From positions 1 to 20,532 of the IMG/VR virus record IMGVR_UViG_3300027872_000030: DNA of 20,532 nt, one strand, 5' to 3'. Origin of the DNA: a virus. The notes under the pieces are model-generated. The model was not told the DNA's origin. It worked only from the letters and a program-made list of their open reading frames with translations, and ran no database searches. The position numbers and the translations under genes are program-made. Position 1 is the first letter of the stretch. Each line of letters starts with the position of its first letter. Positions 7,940-15,623 of this stretch are shown here, piece after piece.

Positions 7940-10429
7940 TTACACACACTTTTTGCCTCGTGCGGCCAGCAGTCTTTCCGCAAATGTCACGATCTTATCG
8001 TCCCCTGCGGCTTTCTTTTCCTCATCGTCTTGATCGAGTAAGTATTGCGCCATCCCTGGCGTTATTTCTGAGTCCACCAGATCGCTCCCTGCCTCTTCCC
8101 CTGTTCGTCTCAATTCCTCTTCATTGAAAAGCTCTTTTGTCTCAACTCTCTGTAACCCGGCCACAAGATCCATCTGATCGCTCATCCTGATCATGCTTTC
8201 AACCAAAGCCGCTCCGGCACTCATATCCTCATCTTCCGCTATCGTCAGCGAATATTCCACTAGATGATTGATGTGCGCTCCTGAGAAGCCTTCAGTAGCC
8301 TTCACGAGCTCATCGAGTATCGCTTCCGATATATCGCCAGCCCAGAGCTTAAACATCTGCTTCCGCTGGCTATCGTCTGGCAAATCGAACAGTATGACGT
8401 GGTGGAATCTCCCAGGCCGATCTATCAACGCCTTCGGCAGTTTGTCCGGGTGATTCGTGGTAAGTATCGTCATGAGTCCTTTATTCTGCTTGAGTCCGTC
8501 CAGTTCGGTCTTGAGCATATCTTTATCAAGCGATCTGTCTATATCTTCCATAAACAATACAGTCGGTGCTAACTTTCTCGCCATATCGAATGCCAGCGCC
8601 ATGATAGAGCTAGGCATCCCATACATGAAGTCCCTGGCAGATACCCAGATATAAGTGCTGTCGGTATCATTCATTATGGTGCGCCCTGCTTTTGTCTTGC
8701 CTGTACCTGGTGGCCCTACGAATAGCAAGCCGCGACTGTTCCCGCCGGATTTGCTGGTGATATTCATCGACTTCTGTATTGCTTGCTTGTCTTTGGCGTT
8801 GATGATTAACTCATCCCACTCGTCATCAGTATTTGATAGAAATTCTCCAGACAGCGCAAACTTCTCACCTTTTAACATGTGATTACTGTTCGCCTCTTCG
8901 TGAATGGCGTTCATTATCTCATCGCTTCTAGCCTCGTGGCCATCGCTGGTGATAATTGAGAACTGCATTCCGCCCCAACTTGGTGCAAAGTCCTTGACCA
9001 GCGCCATATCGCCATCATGACAATACTGACTCCCATCCACCAGAAAGCGCTTTCTCCTTCGTGAGTTTAGCTGTATGTAGGATCGGGATGGTGGAAATTC
9101 CTTGCCTTCGTATGAGAATCGCCGCGTATCATCTACCGCCATATCGTCCGTCACGATACTGATCGCTTCCAGATAAGTACCTAACAGCGGTGATGGTATC
9201 GAATAGCTATTGACGTATATATGCTTGACCTGGCAGTCGAGAAACTTGGTGAATAATGAATATCTGAATACCGTATTAGCTTCGTCATATTCGGCAATAT
9301 CGAATGATTTATCTAGCGATTTATTCCATGGGCCTACTGCCTTGCCTAAAGCTTTCCCCGGCTCGCCTTCGTTCGGAGTAAGATCGGTAGCGGTGAGCAA
9401 GTCGTCAATAGCGACAGTGGCAGAATCCGTAGCATCTCGCGTGGCGGCCAGCATCTTGCGATTCTTTGCAGATATTTCACGGCCCGCCTTGAATGATATA
9501 TCCTCAATCCCCAGGCCTTTGCCGCCATCTTTCAACGGTGCATCCAAGTCGTCTAGTATCGGGTCACCATCTGGGTAAACTCTACGCAGACTGGCTGCAA
9601 GCCTATTTACCGGGGCGTCATCTTCGATAAACTCCTTAGTTCCGCCTTCTTTGAGCGTATAGGCGTCTTGCTCGCTTTCAAGCAAAAGCCCTTTCTCAAC
9701 AGCTAACGATACCGCAAACGGATTCGAGGGGATCATGACTTTTGAGTATTCCAGCATGATAACCTTCGTGAATATGCGTTTGAGTCCGTCCAGCATATCG
9801 GCAGTAGCCTCTCTGCCTTTTAGAGCAAGGAATGCCGTTGTGCGCTTCACCCAGGAGTCATGTAGCTTTTCCCAGCCTTTATCTTGCGGCTCCAGCCATT
9901 CCACAGGTATAAAGCCTATGGAGTCGCCTATGGGCATATCTTCAATAGACCACTGGTAAAGCTGTTCAGCTAACGGGTTAGCTTTCTCGGATGCAAATAT
10001 TGTCTTAGCCAGAAGCGAGTGCATCCGCTCAACGGCAGATTTCTCGTTAGGGACGATCCATTCGTTTTTTCCTAAGCCTATTTCGCTATAAAGATGGCTT
10101 CGTAATACAATAGGCAATGCCCTGTAATCATCCAGAATGACCGCCTCTGGCAGAATAGCCTCGCTATCCCTGTCCTTTGCAATGGTGCTGATATAGGACT
10201 GGACAAAACGACCTTTACCTTTAGCGTCAGCCCTGCCCTTCTTGTTGATGTCGCATACGAAGTCTTTAAGGACGTACTGGGCGTCATCTATACTCAAGCC
10301 GAAGTCTTTCTTCGCTCGTTGTGCCACTGATTCTGCAATCTTCATGAGACCATGAGCAGCCACATCTTCGCCAGCCTTGCCAGCTTCACCAAGCTGTGCC
10401 ATCAATGCGTCTAATGTTATCCGATCCAT
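7940..10429 (-). CDS. Prohead protease-like / AAA+ ATPase fusion protein, 829 aa
   Basis: Two regions are recognisable. Residues ~75-245 fit the HK97 prohead protease family (U35/S78): the entry STIAKDRDSEAILP, then PIVLRSH (H112, candidate catalytic His), YQWSIEDMPIGDSIGF (S170 in SIGF), and IMLEYSKVMIPSNPFA (E227/S229), matching the family block LxExSxVxIPxNPxA. Residues ~255-370 are an acidic linker and ~375-550 an unassigned N-domain. Residues ~560-735 form an AAA+ module: Walker A GPPGTGKT (572-579), Walker B VLFMEDID with ED in place of the usual DE, as in BCS1-like ATPases, sensor-1 N659, RPGRF with arginine-finger candidates, and the lid motif GFSGAHI. GAGGTG precedes the ATG. It occupies the protease slot between the head morphogenesis and capsid genes. 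The protease assignment is by motif and spacing; the ATPase assignment is firm. Confidence 0.88.
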   Translation of the reverse strand: MDRITLDALMAQLGEAGKAGEDVAAHGLMKIAESVAQRAKKDFGLSIDDAQYVLKDFVCDINKKGRADAKGKGRFVQSYISTIAKDRDSEAILPEAVILDDYRALPIVLRSHLYSEIGLGKNEWIVPNEKSAVERMHSLLAKTIFASEKANPLAEQLYQWSIEDMPIGDSIGFIPVEWLEPQDKGWEKLHDSWVKRTTAFLALKGREATADMLDGLKRIFTKVIMLEYSKVMIPSNPFAVSLAVEKGLLLESEQDAYTLKEGGTKEFIEDDAPVNRLAASLRRVYPDGDPILDDLDAPLKDGGKGLGIEDISFKAGREISAKNRKMLAATRDATDSATVAIDDLLTATDLTPNEGEPGKALGKAVGPWNKSLDKSFDIAEYDEANTVFRYSLFTKFLDCQVKHIYVNSYSIPSPLLGTYLEAISIVTDDMAVDDTRRFSYEGKEFPPSRSYIQLNSRRRKRFLVDGSQYCHDGDMALVKDFAPSWGGMQFSIITSDGHEARSDEIMNAIHEEANSNHMLKGEKFALSGEFLSNTDDEWDELIINAKDKQAIQKSMNITSKSGGNSRGLLFVGPPGTGKTKAGRTIMNDTDSTYIWVSARDFMYGMPSSIMALAFDMARKLAPTVLFMEDIDRSLDKDMLKTELDGLKQNKGLMTILTTNHPDKLPKALIDRPGRFHHVILFDLPDDSQRKQMFKLWAGDISEAILDELVKATEGFSGAHINHLVEYSLTIAEDEDMSAGAALVESMIRMSDQMDLVAGLQRVETKELFNEEELRRTGEEAGSDLVDSEITPGMAQYLLDQDDEEKKAAGDDKIVTFAERLLAARGKKCV

Positions 10430-10474
10430 ACCATCACCTCAATATGCTGTGTCAAGGCCCCGGCCTACAAAACG

Positions 10475-10524
10475 AAGAAAACCCCGGCTAAGGGGAAAGT
10501 CACCTTGTAAGCCGGGGTTTTCTT
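10475..10524. terminator. Strong bidirectional intrinsic terminator
   Basis: Fifteen-bp perfect arms (10475-10489 and 10510-10524, core accccggct) flank a 20-base loop. On the plus strand a T-rich tract follows (ttttctttttatt). On the minus strand the arm ends in TTTTCTT followed by CGTTTTG. It lies between the stop of the 10845 gene and the start of the protease-ATPase gene. It can therefore end or attenuate the upstream packaging/head transcript, and it blocks antisense transcription entering from the left. Confidence 0.8.
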
Positions 10525-10560
10525 TTTATTCTATTTTAGTTTTGCTATTATCTAGATCAT

Positions 10561-10845
10561 CTATTCCTCATATGGCGGTATTAGTACTTTCTCCTCAATA
10601 CCACGACATGCCACGTAAGTTCCTACAATATCACCAAGCACAGGCATCGGCCAACCTTCTAATATATCGTCAAATTCTTCGCTCTCATAGATAAGTTGAA
10701 ATACATGGCGCATGTGATCATAATGACAAGCGCAAAACTTAGCGTCGCTCGGAAGTCCATGCTCAACCTTAACATGATAGTCTTCGTTCTGGATAAACAT
10801 AAAGTTCAGAAAAGAACCATTCATCTCTAATATCGCTCGTTTCAT
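10561..10845 (-). CDS. Hypothetical protein, 94 aa
   Basis: Unrecognised acidic protein with a Cys/His-containing patch (FCACHYDHMRH, residues ~37-47) that could bind metal, followed by two helices and a C-terminus rich in acid residues (IPPYEE). Its ATG overlaps the stop of the previous small gene (ATGA), so it is translationally coupled to it. It is the last gene before the strong terminator. No assigned function. Confidence 0.65.
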   Translation of the reverse strand: MKRAILEMNGSFLNFMFIQNEDYHVKVEHGLPSDAKFCACHYDHMRHVFQLIYESEEFDDILEGWPMPVLGDIVGTYVACRGIEEKVLIPPYEE

Positions 10846-11033
10846 GACATCCCCTCGTCTATCACTGTCGGCTTGCGCCGCTTCCTGCTCTTTATCCTGC
10901 CTCGCACCGTGTATCGCCTCTTTGGTGACATCTCTATAATATCCGAATAGCTGATCTTCGAGCCTATCACCATTTTATTACCTTTGAGCTTGAATGTCAA
11001 GTTGTTTATTAGAGCTCGCTTGAAGCTGTTCAT
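10842..11033 (-). CDS. Small basic hypothetical protein, 63 aa
   Basis: A basic protein (SPKRRYTVRGRIKSRKRRK) containing KISYSDIIEMS followed by YTVRGR. That order of segments faintly recalls the ISYEDxVxLA...YTVTYR pattern of beta-grasp (multiubiquitin-like) small phage proteins. The resemblance is from memory and the second strand is interrupted by Arg/Lys residues, so I do not assign it. Residues could equally contact DNA or RNA. Its stop overlaps the next start. A later in-frame ATG (MVIGSKISYSD) is a possible alternative start. Confidence 0.6.
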   Translation of the reverse strand: MNSFKRALINNLTFKLKGNKMVIGSKISYSDIIEMSPKRRYTVRGRIKSRKRRKPTVIDEGMS

Positions 11034-11034
11034 G

Positions 11035-11220
11035 TCAATGGTTTTTCCACTTCATCATACTCAATGCGCCTATCATGCCTCTCTCAACGCCTTCCCTGCC
11101 TTCTCTAGCCTCTAGCCTAAGCATCTGGCGACGCGCCCTGTGATATTTACGTTTAGTGAACTTGCCTTCGCCTCTAGCTGACCAGCCTGGCGATCTGCCT
11201 GTATGCCCGCGTTTAGCCAT
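11035..11220 (-). CDS. Very basic small protein, 61 aa
   Basis: Begins two bases after the stop of the head morphogenesis gene, with AAGGAGG inside that gene's end acting as binding site. Composition is strikingly basic at the N-terminus (MAKRGHTGRSPGWSARGEG, then KFTKRKYHRARRQMLRLE). This suggests nucleic-acid binding or packaging-associated electrostatics, but no motif identifies it. The C-terminus carries MIGALSMMKWKN. Not recognised. Confidence 0.6.
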   Translation of the reverse strand: MAKRGHTGRSPGWSARGEGKFTKRKYHRARRQMLRLEAREGREGVERGMIGALSMMKWKNH

Positions 11221-11221
11221 C

Positions 11222-12142
11222 TCACGCCGCCTCCTTGAGCGTTGAAGCCCCGTGTGAACATCTACAATTTACGATCTCTTCGGCCGGCCCGTTGGGATCA
11301 TGCGGGAAGCGCAGCCCATTACTGAACCGCTTGCCTAGCTCGACCTCTTCGCCATCTATCCGATGCGAATGCCTCACCTTGCTATCCCTACTATCTATCC
11401 ATACGATGGTCGCTACAACGTCGCTATCAACGAAGCCCTGAAACGTTCCCTGGTTACTAGCTCCCACTATCTCGGTACGTGCTATCGTATCCGTCCTGGA
11501 TCCCTTCGCTATATCGAACACATCGGCGACACGCTGCGATAGCTCAGGTATTGACTCGCCAGCATCGAATCCAGTAGCGAGTGCCGTCCTGAGTCTTGCC
11601 TGCGTCGTCTCGTTCACTTCTTTGGCAAACTTAAAGACACGGTTCTGCAGGATCCTTCGTGCGTTGGCATTAGTGACGTCAAATGCAGCTTCCAAGCCTA
11701 TCTCGGTAAACGCCGCCTGTCCAGCCTCCTGGAAGGCTGTCGTGACGAATGGACGTGCTACCCGCTCGAATATCGGTATCCAGGTAGCCACCACAAATAT
11801 GTCATCAACGAACGACTCCGCGGCGACCTCTGCCTCTTCGCTAACGACTTTCTCAATAAGCAAATCATAAACGCCGTTGGTGCCCCAACACCCCTTTTCG
11901 CCATCTCCTGCCTGCCTGTACGTTACGACCTGTATCGCCTTGCTTGTATCCGGCGGCGTCTTGCCTCGCATCTTACTCAACACCGACCGCTCCTGCCTAT
12001 TGAACGTCTTTATCAATTCAGGCTTGAAGGCGTCCTCAGTATCTTCAGTGCGTTTGGCGAATATGTCCCAGCGCACTTCCAGATCAACCTCAACGGCTAT
12101 CTTGTAGGTCAATATTTCGAATGGTGTTAGGTTAGTTGTCAT
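11222..12142 (-). CDS. Phage head morphogenesis protein, Mu F / SPP1 gp7-like, 306 aa
   Basis: Proteins of this family are minor head components that associate with the portal and influence assembly or DNA ejection. The family's C-terminal domain spans ~183-298: LRTALATGFDAGESIPELSQRV, the ARTEIVGASNQG block (221-232), VWIDSRDSKVRHSHRIDGEEV, and DPNGPAEEIVNCRCSHG (282-298) with its paired cysteines and histidine. The N-terminal part (1-~180) is helical and contains an extended pattern (FNRQERSVLSKMRG) like the linker found between portal and gp7 domains. AGGCAGG precedes the ATG. It lies several genes after the portal, separated by unknown genes. Confidence 0.9.
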   Translation of the reverse strand: MTTNLTPFEILTYKIAVEVDLEVRWDIFAKRTEDTEDAFKPELIKTFNRQERSVLSKMRGKTPPDTSKAIQVVTYRQAGDGEKGCWGTNGVYDLLIEKVVSEEAEVAAESFVDDIFVVATWIPIFERVARPFVTTAFQEAGQAAFTEIGLEAAFDVTNANARRILQNRVFKFAKEVNETTQARLRTALATGFDAGESIPELSQRVADVFDIAKGSRTDTIARTEIVGASNQGTFQGFVDSDVVATIVWIDSRDSKVRHSHRIDGEEVELGKRFSNGLRFPHDPNGPAEEIVNCRCSHGASTLKEAA

Positions 12143-12150
12143 TACCTGCC

Positions 12151-12942
12151 TTACGTAGGTTTCGTCTGGTATTCTATGCCGCTCAAATCTTTCTGAAAAA
12201 TACTCATATCGGGATCTTCGTCCCCTTTATACCACGGAGCGACGTTTGGCACGCCAAGCTTGCGGAGTAGCTTAATGCAGTCCGTCATTAACTGAATCTC
12301 GCCTTCGTCATCCCAGCCGTGTCTAACAAGTTGTCTCATCATATCCGCCAACTCAGGCGCGTGGCTCATGACTTCCATCTGTGCGTCAGTGGCAGATCCT
12401 AGATTTTCTACCAGATAGCGTACACGCCCGTCTGGATGCATAATGCGATCCTCATATTGGCCATCTACACTTACCGCTTCACGCGCCCACCGCTCAGATG
12501 CTACGTCGTTCTGATAACAATCCTTACTCTCTGGTTGGCTACAATAACCCCTATGAACGCAGTTGAATTTGGTACAGGTATTCTCCGTGCATTTCTCATC
12601 TTCTGCCGCCACCGGCTCACATAACGACTCCTTGAGTTCGGCGTTTTTGCGCCTCAAATCAATGTTTTCATCGAGAGCGGCATCTAGTAAAACCTTCTGG
12701 CTATCCACCTGAACCTGTAATGAGATCTCTTCCTGCGCCTTTTCCGGCTCGTCAACAAGGCGAATGTCTTTAAGCGTTCGATACTCCAAACTCTGACGGC
12801 CGTAATTAGGTGCTATCACCAAATCGGGAGCATAAGACTTAACGCGGCCTCGCATTACGTCGCAGGCGGCATCTGTAACCACCACTTCGAAGCCCTTCTC
12901 CCAAGCTACCCGCGCCTTCTCTTTTATCGTCATCTCCGCCAT
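12151..12942 (-). CDS. Hypothetical protein with Cys cluster and coiled coil, 263 aa
   Basis: Three regions. Residues ~1-62 are a beta-like N-terminal domain (FEVVVTDAACDVMRGRVKSY). Residues ~64-105 form a coiled coil (EKAQEEISLQVQVDSQKVLL, DENIDLRRKNAELKE). Residues 108-142 hold six cysteines (C108, C118, C123, C128, C134, C142) with spacing suggestive of a metal-binding knuckle. The C-terminal region contains SHAPELADMMRQLV, resembling the APELLEAL helix found in many small phage regulatory or accessory proteins. GGGGGC precedes the ATG. It lies between a small unknown gene and the head morphogenesis gene. Function unknown. Confidence 0.75.
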   Translation of the reverse strand: MAEMTIKEKARVAWEKGFEVVVTDAACDVMRGRVKSYAPDLVIAPNYGRQSLEYRTLKDIRLVDEPEKAQEEISLQVQVDSQKVLLDAALDENIDLRRKNAELKESLCEPVAAEDEKCTENTCTKFNCVHRGYCSQPESKDCYQNDVASERWAREAVSVDGQYEDRIMHPDGRVRYLVENLGSATDAQMEVMSHAPELADMMRQLVRHGWDDEGEIQLMTDCIKLLRKLGVPNVAPWYKGDEDPDMSIFQKDLSGIEYQTKPT

Positions 12943-12951
12943 GTTAGCCCC

Positions 12952-13248
12952 CTACTGTATTAAGTTGTCCAGAAAGCCATGCTCTGTCTCGAAAGTAATA
13001 GCCTCAATCCGTGCAACTGGTATAAGCGCATGAGTCTCGACGTCAGCCTTACCAGAGATTACCTGGCCAAGATAAAGCATCGGGACATTATACACCTTAA
13101 CGATGTCCTTTAGAATGCCGTTGACGCTTCGTTCACTATCGTGTAGCTTAAAATCAACAAAGAGCCTGACGTCATGTTCCTTTGACATCCTGATAATATT
13201 TTCAATAACTATCGTACCATCAACTTGCTGTGGTTCTTTCTGTACCAT
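12952..13248 (-). CDS. Hypothetical protein, 98 aa
   Basis: No family is recognised. The layout looks alpha/beta: IVIENIIRMSKEHDVRLFVDFKLHD, then VNGILKDIVKVYNVPMLYLGQV. No catalytic signature is visible. GGGGAT lies upstream of the ATG, and its TAG is followed at once by the ribosome binding site of the next gene. It is one of a group of unknown proteins inserted between portal and head morphogenesis genes. Confidence 0.65.
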   Translation of the reverse strand: MVQKEPQQVDGTIVIENIIRMSKEHDVRLFVDFKLHDSERSVNGILKDIVKVYNVPMLYLGQVISGKADVETHALIPVARIEAITFETEHGFLDNLIQ

Positions 13249-13261
13249 ATCCCCTATCCCC

Positions 13262-13786
13262 CTAATCTGTCCCTGCGTCTACTGACCAATGTGCTTTGTG
13301 TATTCCATCATCAATACCGGCAACCATATAGCCTGCATACCTCGGACTCGGCCCTCTGTGAACTATCGGCTCTTCAATTATCTCATGGAATTCAACCGGC
13401 CGCCTGTTCTCGCCTAACGCGTCATCAAGAGCCTTTACTAGCTTATCACAATCAGGCTCAAGAGCAACGCGCTTACCGTCTTGATAAGCCACGAACCATC
13501 CAGGGTGCGACTTGAGTAATGCCGGCTTCTCTTGGAGCCATGCCAATGAGTTCTGCCTGTTACTTGGCGGCGGACCTGGCCATTCTTTACCATGTCGCGC
13601 CTCAAACGGATTCGGCTCGTCAGTAATCGGGAAAACCATCTTGCTAACATGCGTGCCGTGTATCATCTCCGCCTTCGGGCGTGGCATATTCCGTTTCGGC
13701 CACGGATATGGCGGTTCTATTTTGCCTCCGACGCTCGTATGCATCTGCCGATGCCGGTGCTTCCATAGCCAGATAATGCCTTTCAT
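13262..13786 (-). CDS. Hypothetical protein with DUF5678-like C-terminal region, 174 aa
   Basis: The start is set at the ATG at 13786 (MKGIIWLWKH), with GGGGTG about eight bases upstream; a GTG nine bases further upstream is in frame but overlaps that site. Residues ~84-140 contain LLKSHPGWFVAYQDGKRVAL and then DKLVKALDDAL and VEFHEI. This resembles the small DUF5678-type fold, in which a WVA-type strand is followed by a gly turn and a helix. The N-terminal half is basic and proline-rich (WPKRNMPRPKAEM, WPGPPPSN). The role is unknown. The DUF resemblance is by eye. Confidence 0.65.
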   Translation of the reverse strand: MKGIIWLWKHRHRQMHTSVGGKIEPPYPWPKRNMPRPKAEMIHGTHVSKMVFPITDEPNPFEARHGKEWPGPPPSNRQNSLAWLQEKPALLKSHPGWFVAYQDGKRVALEPDCDKLVKALDDALGENRRPVEFHEIIEEPIVHRGPSPRYAGYMVAGIDDGIHKAHWSVDAGTD

Positions 13787-13797
13787 TAGATTCACCC

Positions 13798-14157
13798 CTA
13801 CTCAAAAACCAACTGCAAGCTATAATCTTTCTCAAATAACTCTTCCAAAATCTTCGATGGCTTTGCATTGAATTGACGCCCTATCCAATATTGGTTTTCA
13901 CCTTTATACTTTGTATATAGTTCCAGAAAGTGCGCGCTTGATATAGCCTGTCCAGAATCGGCCGCCTGTATATATTCTTCCAGATACATGTAGTCGCGGC
14001 TTGTTTCGGCGTAGGAGATTCCCCACACAAACAATACAGCAAGTAAGGCAACGCCGCTTATAAAAGCAATGAACTCCAGAGTCACGTTTACGCAATACCA
14101 CCCAAGTACCCATGATGTTATACATATTGCCACTAGACTTCCGATTATCCAGATCAT
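13798..14157 (-). CDS. Small membrane protein with two transmembrane segments, 119 aa
   Basis: Residues ~2-24 (WIIGSLVAICITSWVLGWYC) and ~28-48 (EFIAFISGVALLAVLFVWGI) are hydrophobic helices separated by a very short turn, so the protein is likely a hairpin anchored in the inner membrane. The C-terminal ~70 residues are cytoplasmic or periplasmic, charged and helical (DYMYLEEYIQAADSGQAISS). Its ATG overlaps the portal stop (ATGA), implying coupled translation. A membrane protein inside a head module is unusual. Superinfection exclusion, lysis or injection are possibilities, with no direct evidence for any. Confidence 0.75.
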   Translation of the reverse strand: MIWIIGSLVAICITSWVLGWYCVNVTLEFIAFISGVALLAVLFVWGISYAETSRDYMYLEEYIQAADSGQAISSAHFLELYTKYKGENQYWIGRQFNAKPSKILEELFEKDYSLQLVFE

Positions 14158-15623
14158 CCCCTACCCCCTATAGTCCTCTGCGATTTCACCGTGTCTATGA
14201 GTCGGTGTATTCGTTCCGTCGTCATCTGCTCTATTTGCGGTGCTTGTGCCTGTCCCGCCATACTGACCGGCACTCTGCTGGTGTCTACCCACGGCTCCGC
14301 CATCAAGCCCCCAAGCGGTTCTTTGCCATCACGGATCCTGATCTCGTCTGGTGTACTTGCGCCAAACTTGAGGTATACCGAATCCTGCTTCAGCTGAAAC
14401 TGCTTGTCTTCCAATACCGGGTTATCAAACGCTATGATGATGTTATCGTTGAACTGCGGCGTGAGTTGAGCATTTAACGCCTCGCCAATGAGCGTGCATA
14501 GCGGAGCGGTGCTGTATAGCGCAAACTGAGTCAGCGATGCTTCTAGCCCGGCTCTCGTGCTTGTCTGCCCTGTCATTAACGCCTCCGGTATAGAGAAGTT
14601 ACGAAGCATCTCCTGCATCAACTGCTCTCTGGCCTGACGGTAATCCAACTCGCGGGGCGTCATGCCGAATGGCTTTGGCTCAACGTTCTCCATGACCATC
14701 CACTTGCCGGCATTTCTGACGCCAGACTTTGCCGCCTCAAACTGCTCCAATAGCTTCTTCTGCTGTTCTGGAGTAGTCCTGCCTGTAGTACTCAAGACCC
14801 CGCCAAGACTCGCGTCATTCTTAAAAATACGTTCATCAAACTGCTGCATGTTCTCTGTCAAGTTGAAAGCATCAGCGGCACCAGCCACGTCGCCTCTGCC
14901 GTGGAATTGATACCTGGCCCCAGGAGCGTAGAGCCTGAAATGGATCACATCCTCTGGCGGGAAGATATGTTCTTGCGATCCACGCTTGTAGACGTATTCT
15001 TTGACCAGCGTATTCTCATCAGGTCTGATACGCATATACTCAGACGGTGCTATCCAGATAGCAGCCGGGACGCCCAAGCCGTTCCGTATCAGCACCCAAT
15101 ATGCGTCGCCTGTTAAGGACATATAAGCTGTCGTGACGAACTTCAAGCCGTAATTATCCCATGCTGAGTTGACGTTCAAGAGCAGATCCACCAACGGATG
15201 CCCGCCGGTTATTTCTTCCAACTCTTCCGCGCTCGCAGCTACCGACCCCGGCGTTGCCTTGCCGATAATCTCGCGCTGTATGTGCTTGGGTACCGGCTTA
15301 ACCTTCGTGATCTTGAATGCACTCTTGGTTCCCGGCTCTTTCGTCTTGAACACCCTCAACGGCGTGGTTGCCAGCGCGTTCCCTATCAGCTTTACAGAAG
15401 CATGTATATTACGCTTATTAGCCTGTATCTGAGCGATAGGGCTGTCCGGGTCGATAACTGTGCCGCTGATGCCCGTCATCATGTTGACAAAGCCCAGGAT
15501 GCCATCATGCGAGCCATCGAATCTGATAGCCTTGCGTCCTGATAGCATACCGCCAAATAGCGGGTCCCAGTATCGCGCCAGGAAGTTATCTTTTGCTATA
15601 GTTACTAAGCCTCTGCTGTTCAT
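14154..15623 (-). CDS. HK97-family portal protein, 489 aa
   Basis: Forms the dodecameric ring at one capsid vertex through which DNA is packaged by terminase. Family features are seen in order: SVKLIGNALATTPLRVF near the start (~76-92), WDNYGLKFVTTAYMSLTGDA (~155-174), APSEYMRIRPDENT, VIHFRLYAPG, then the long stem-region block QFDERIFKNDASLGGVLST (~261-279), the helix LMQEMLRNFSIPEALMTGQ (~335-353) and the C-terminal crown. The start at 15623 is chosen because it overlaps the preceding stop (ATGA); an in-frame ATG at 15635 is an alternative. Length (489) is somewhat above the commonest ~400-450 for this family. Confidence 0.93.
   Translation of the reverse strand: MNSRGLVTIAKDNFLARYWDPLFGGMLSGRKAIRFDGSHDGILGFVNMMTGISGTVIDPDSPIAQIQANKRNIHASVKLIGNALATTPLRVFKTKEPGTKSAFKITKVKPVPKHIQREIIGKATPGSVAASAEELEEITGGHPLVDLLLNVNSAWDNYGLKFVTTAYMSLTGDAYWVLIRNGLGVPAAIWIAPSEYMRIRPDENTLVKEYVYKRGSQEHIFPPEDVIHFRLYAPGARYQFHGRGDVAGAADAFNLTENMQQFDERIFKNDASLGGVLSTTGRTTPEQQKKLLEQFEAAKSGVRNAGKWMVMENVEPKPFGMTPRELDYRQAREQLMQEMLRNFSIPEALMTGQTSTRAGLEASLTQFALYSTAPLCTLIGEALNAQLTPQFNDNIIIAFDNPVLEDKQFQLKQDSVYLKFGASTPDEIRIRDGKEPLGGLMAEPWVDTSRVPVSMAGQAQAPQIEQMTTERIHRLIDTVKSQRTIGGRG

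Noticed and set aside
10430-10458. TTGACA before the protease-ATPase gene as a -35 box
   Set aside because: The matching -10 would lie over the start codon at a spacing of about 19 and matches poorly.
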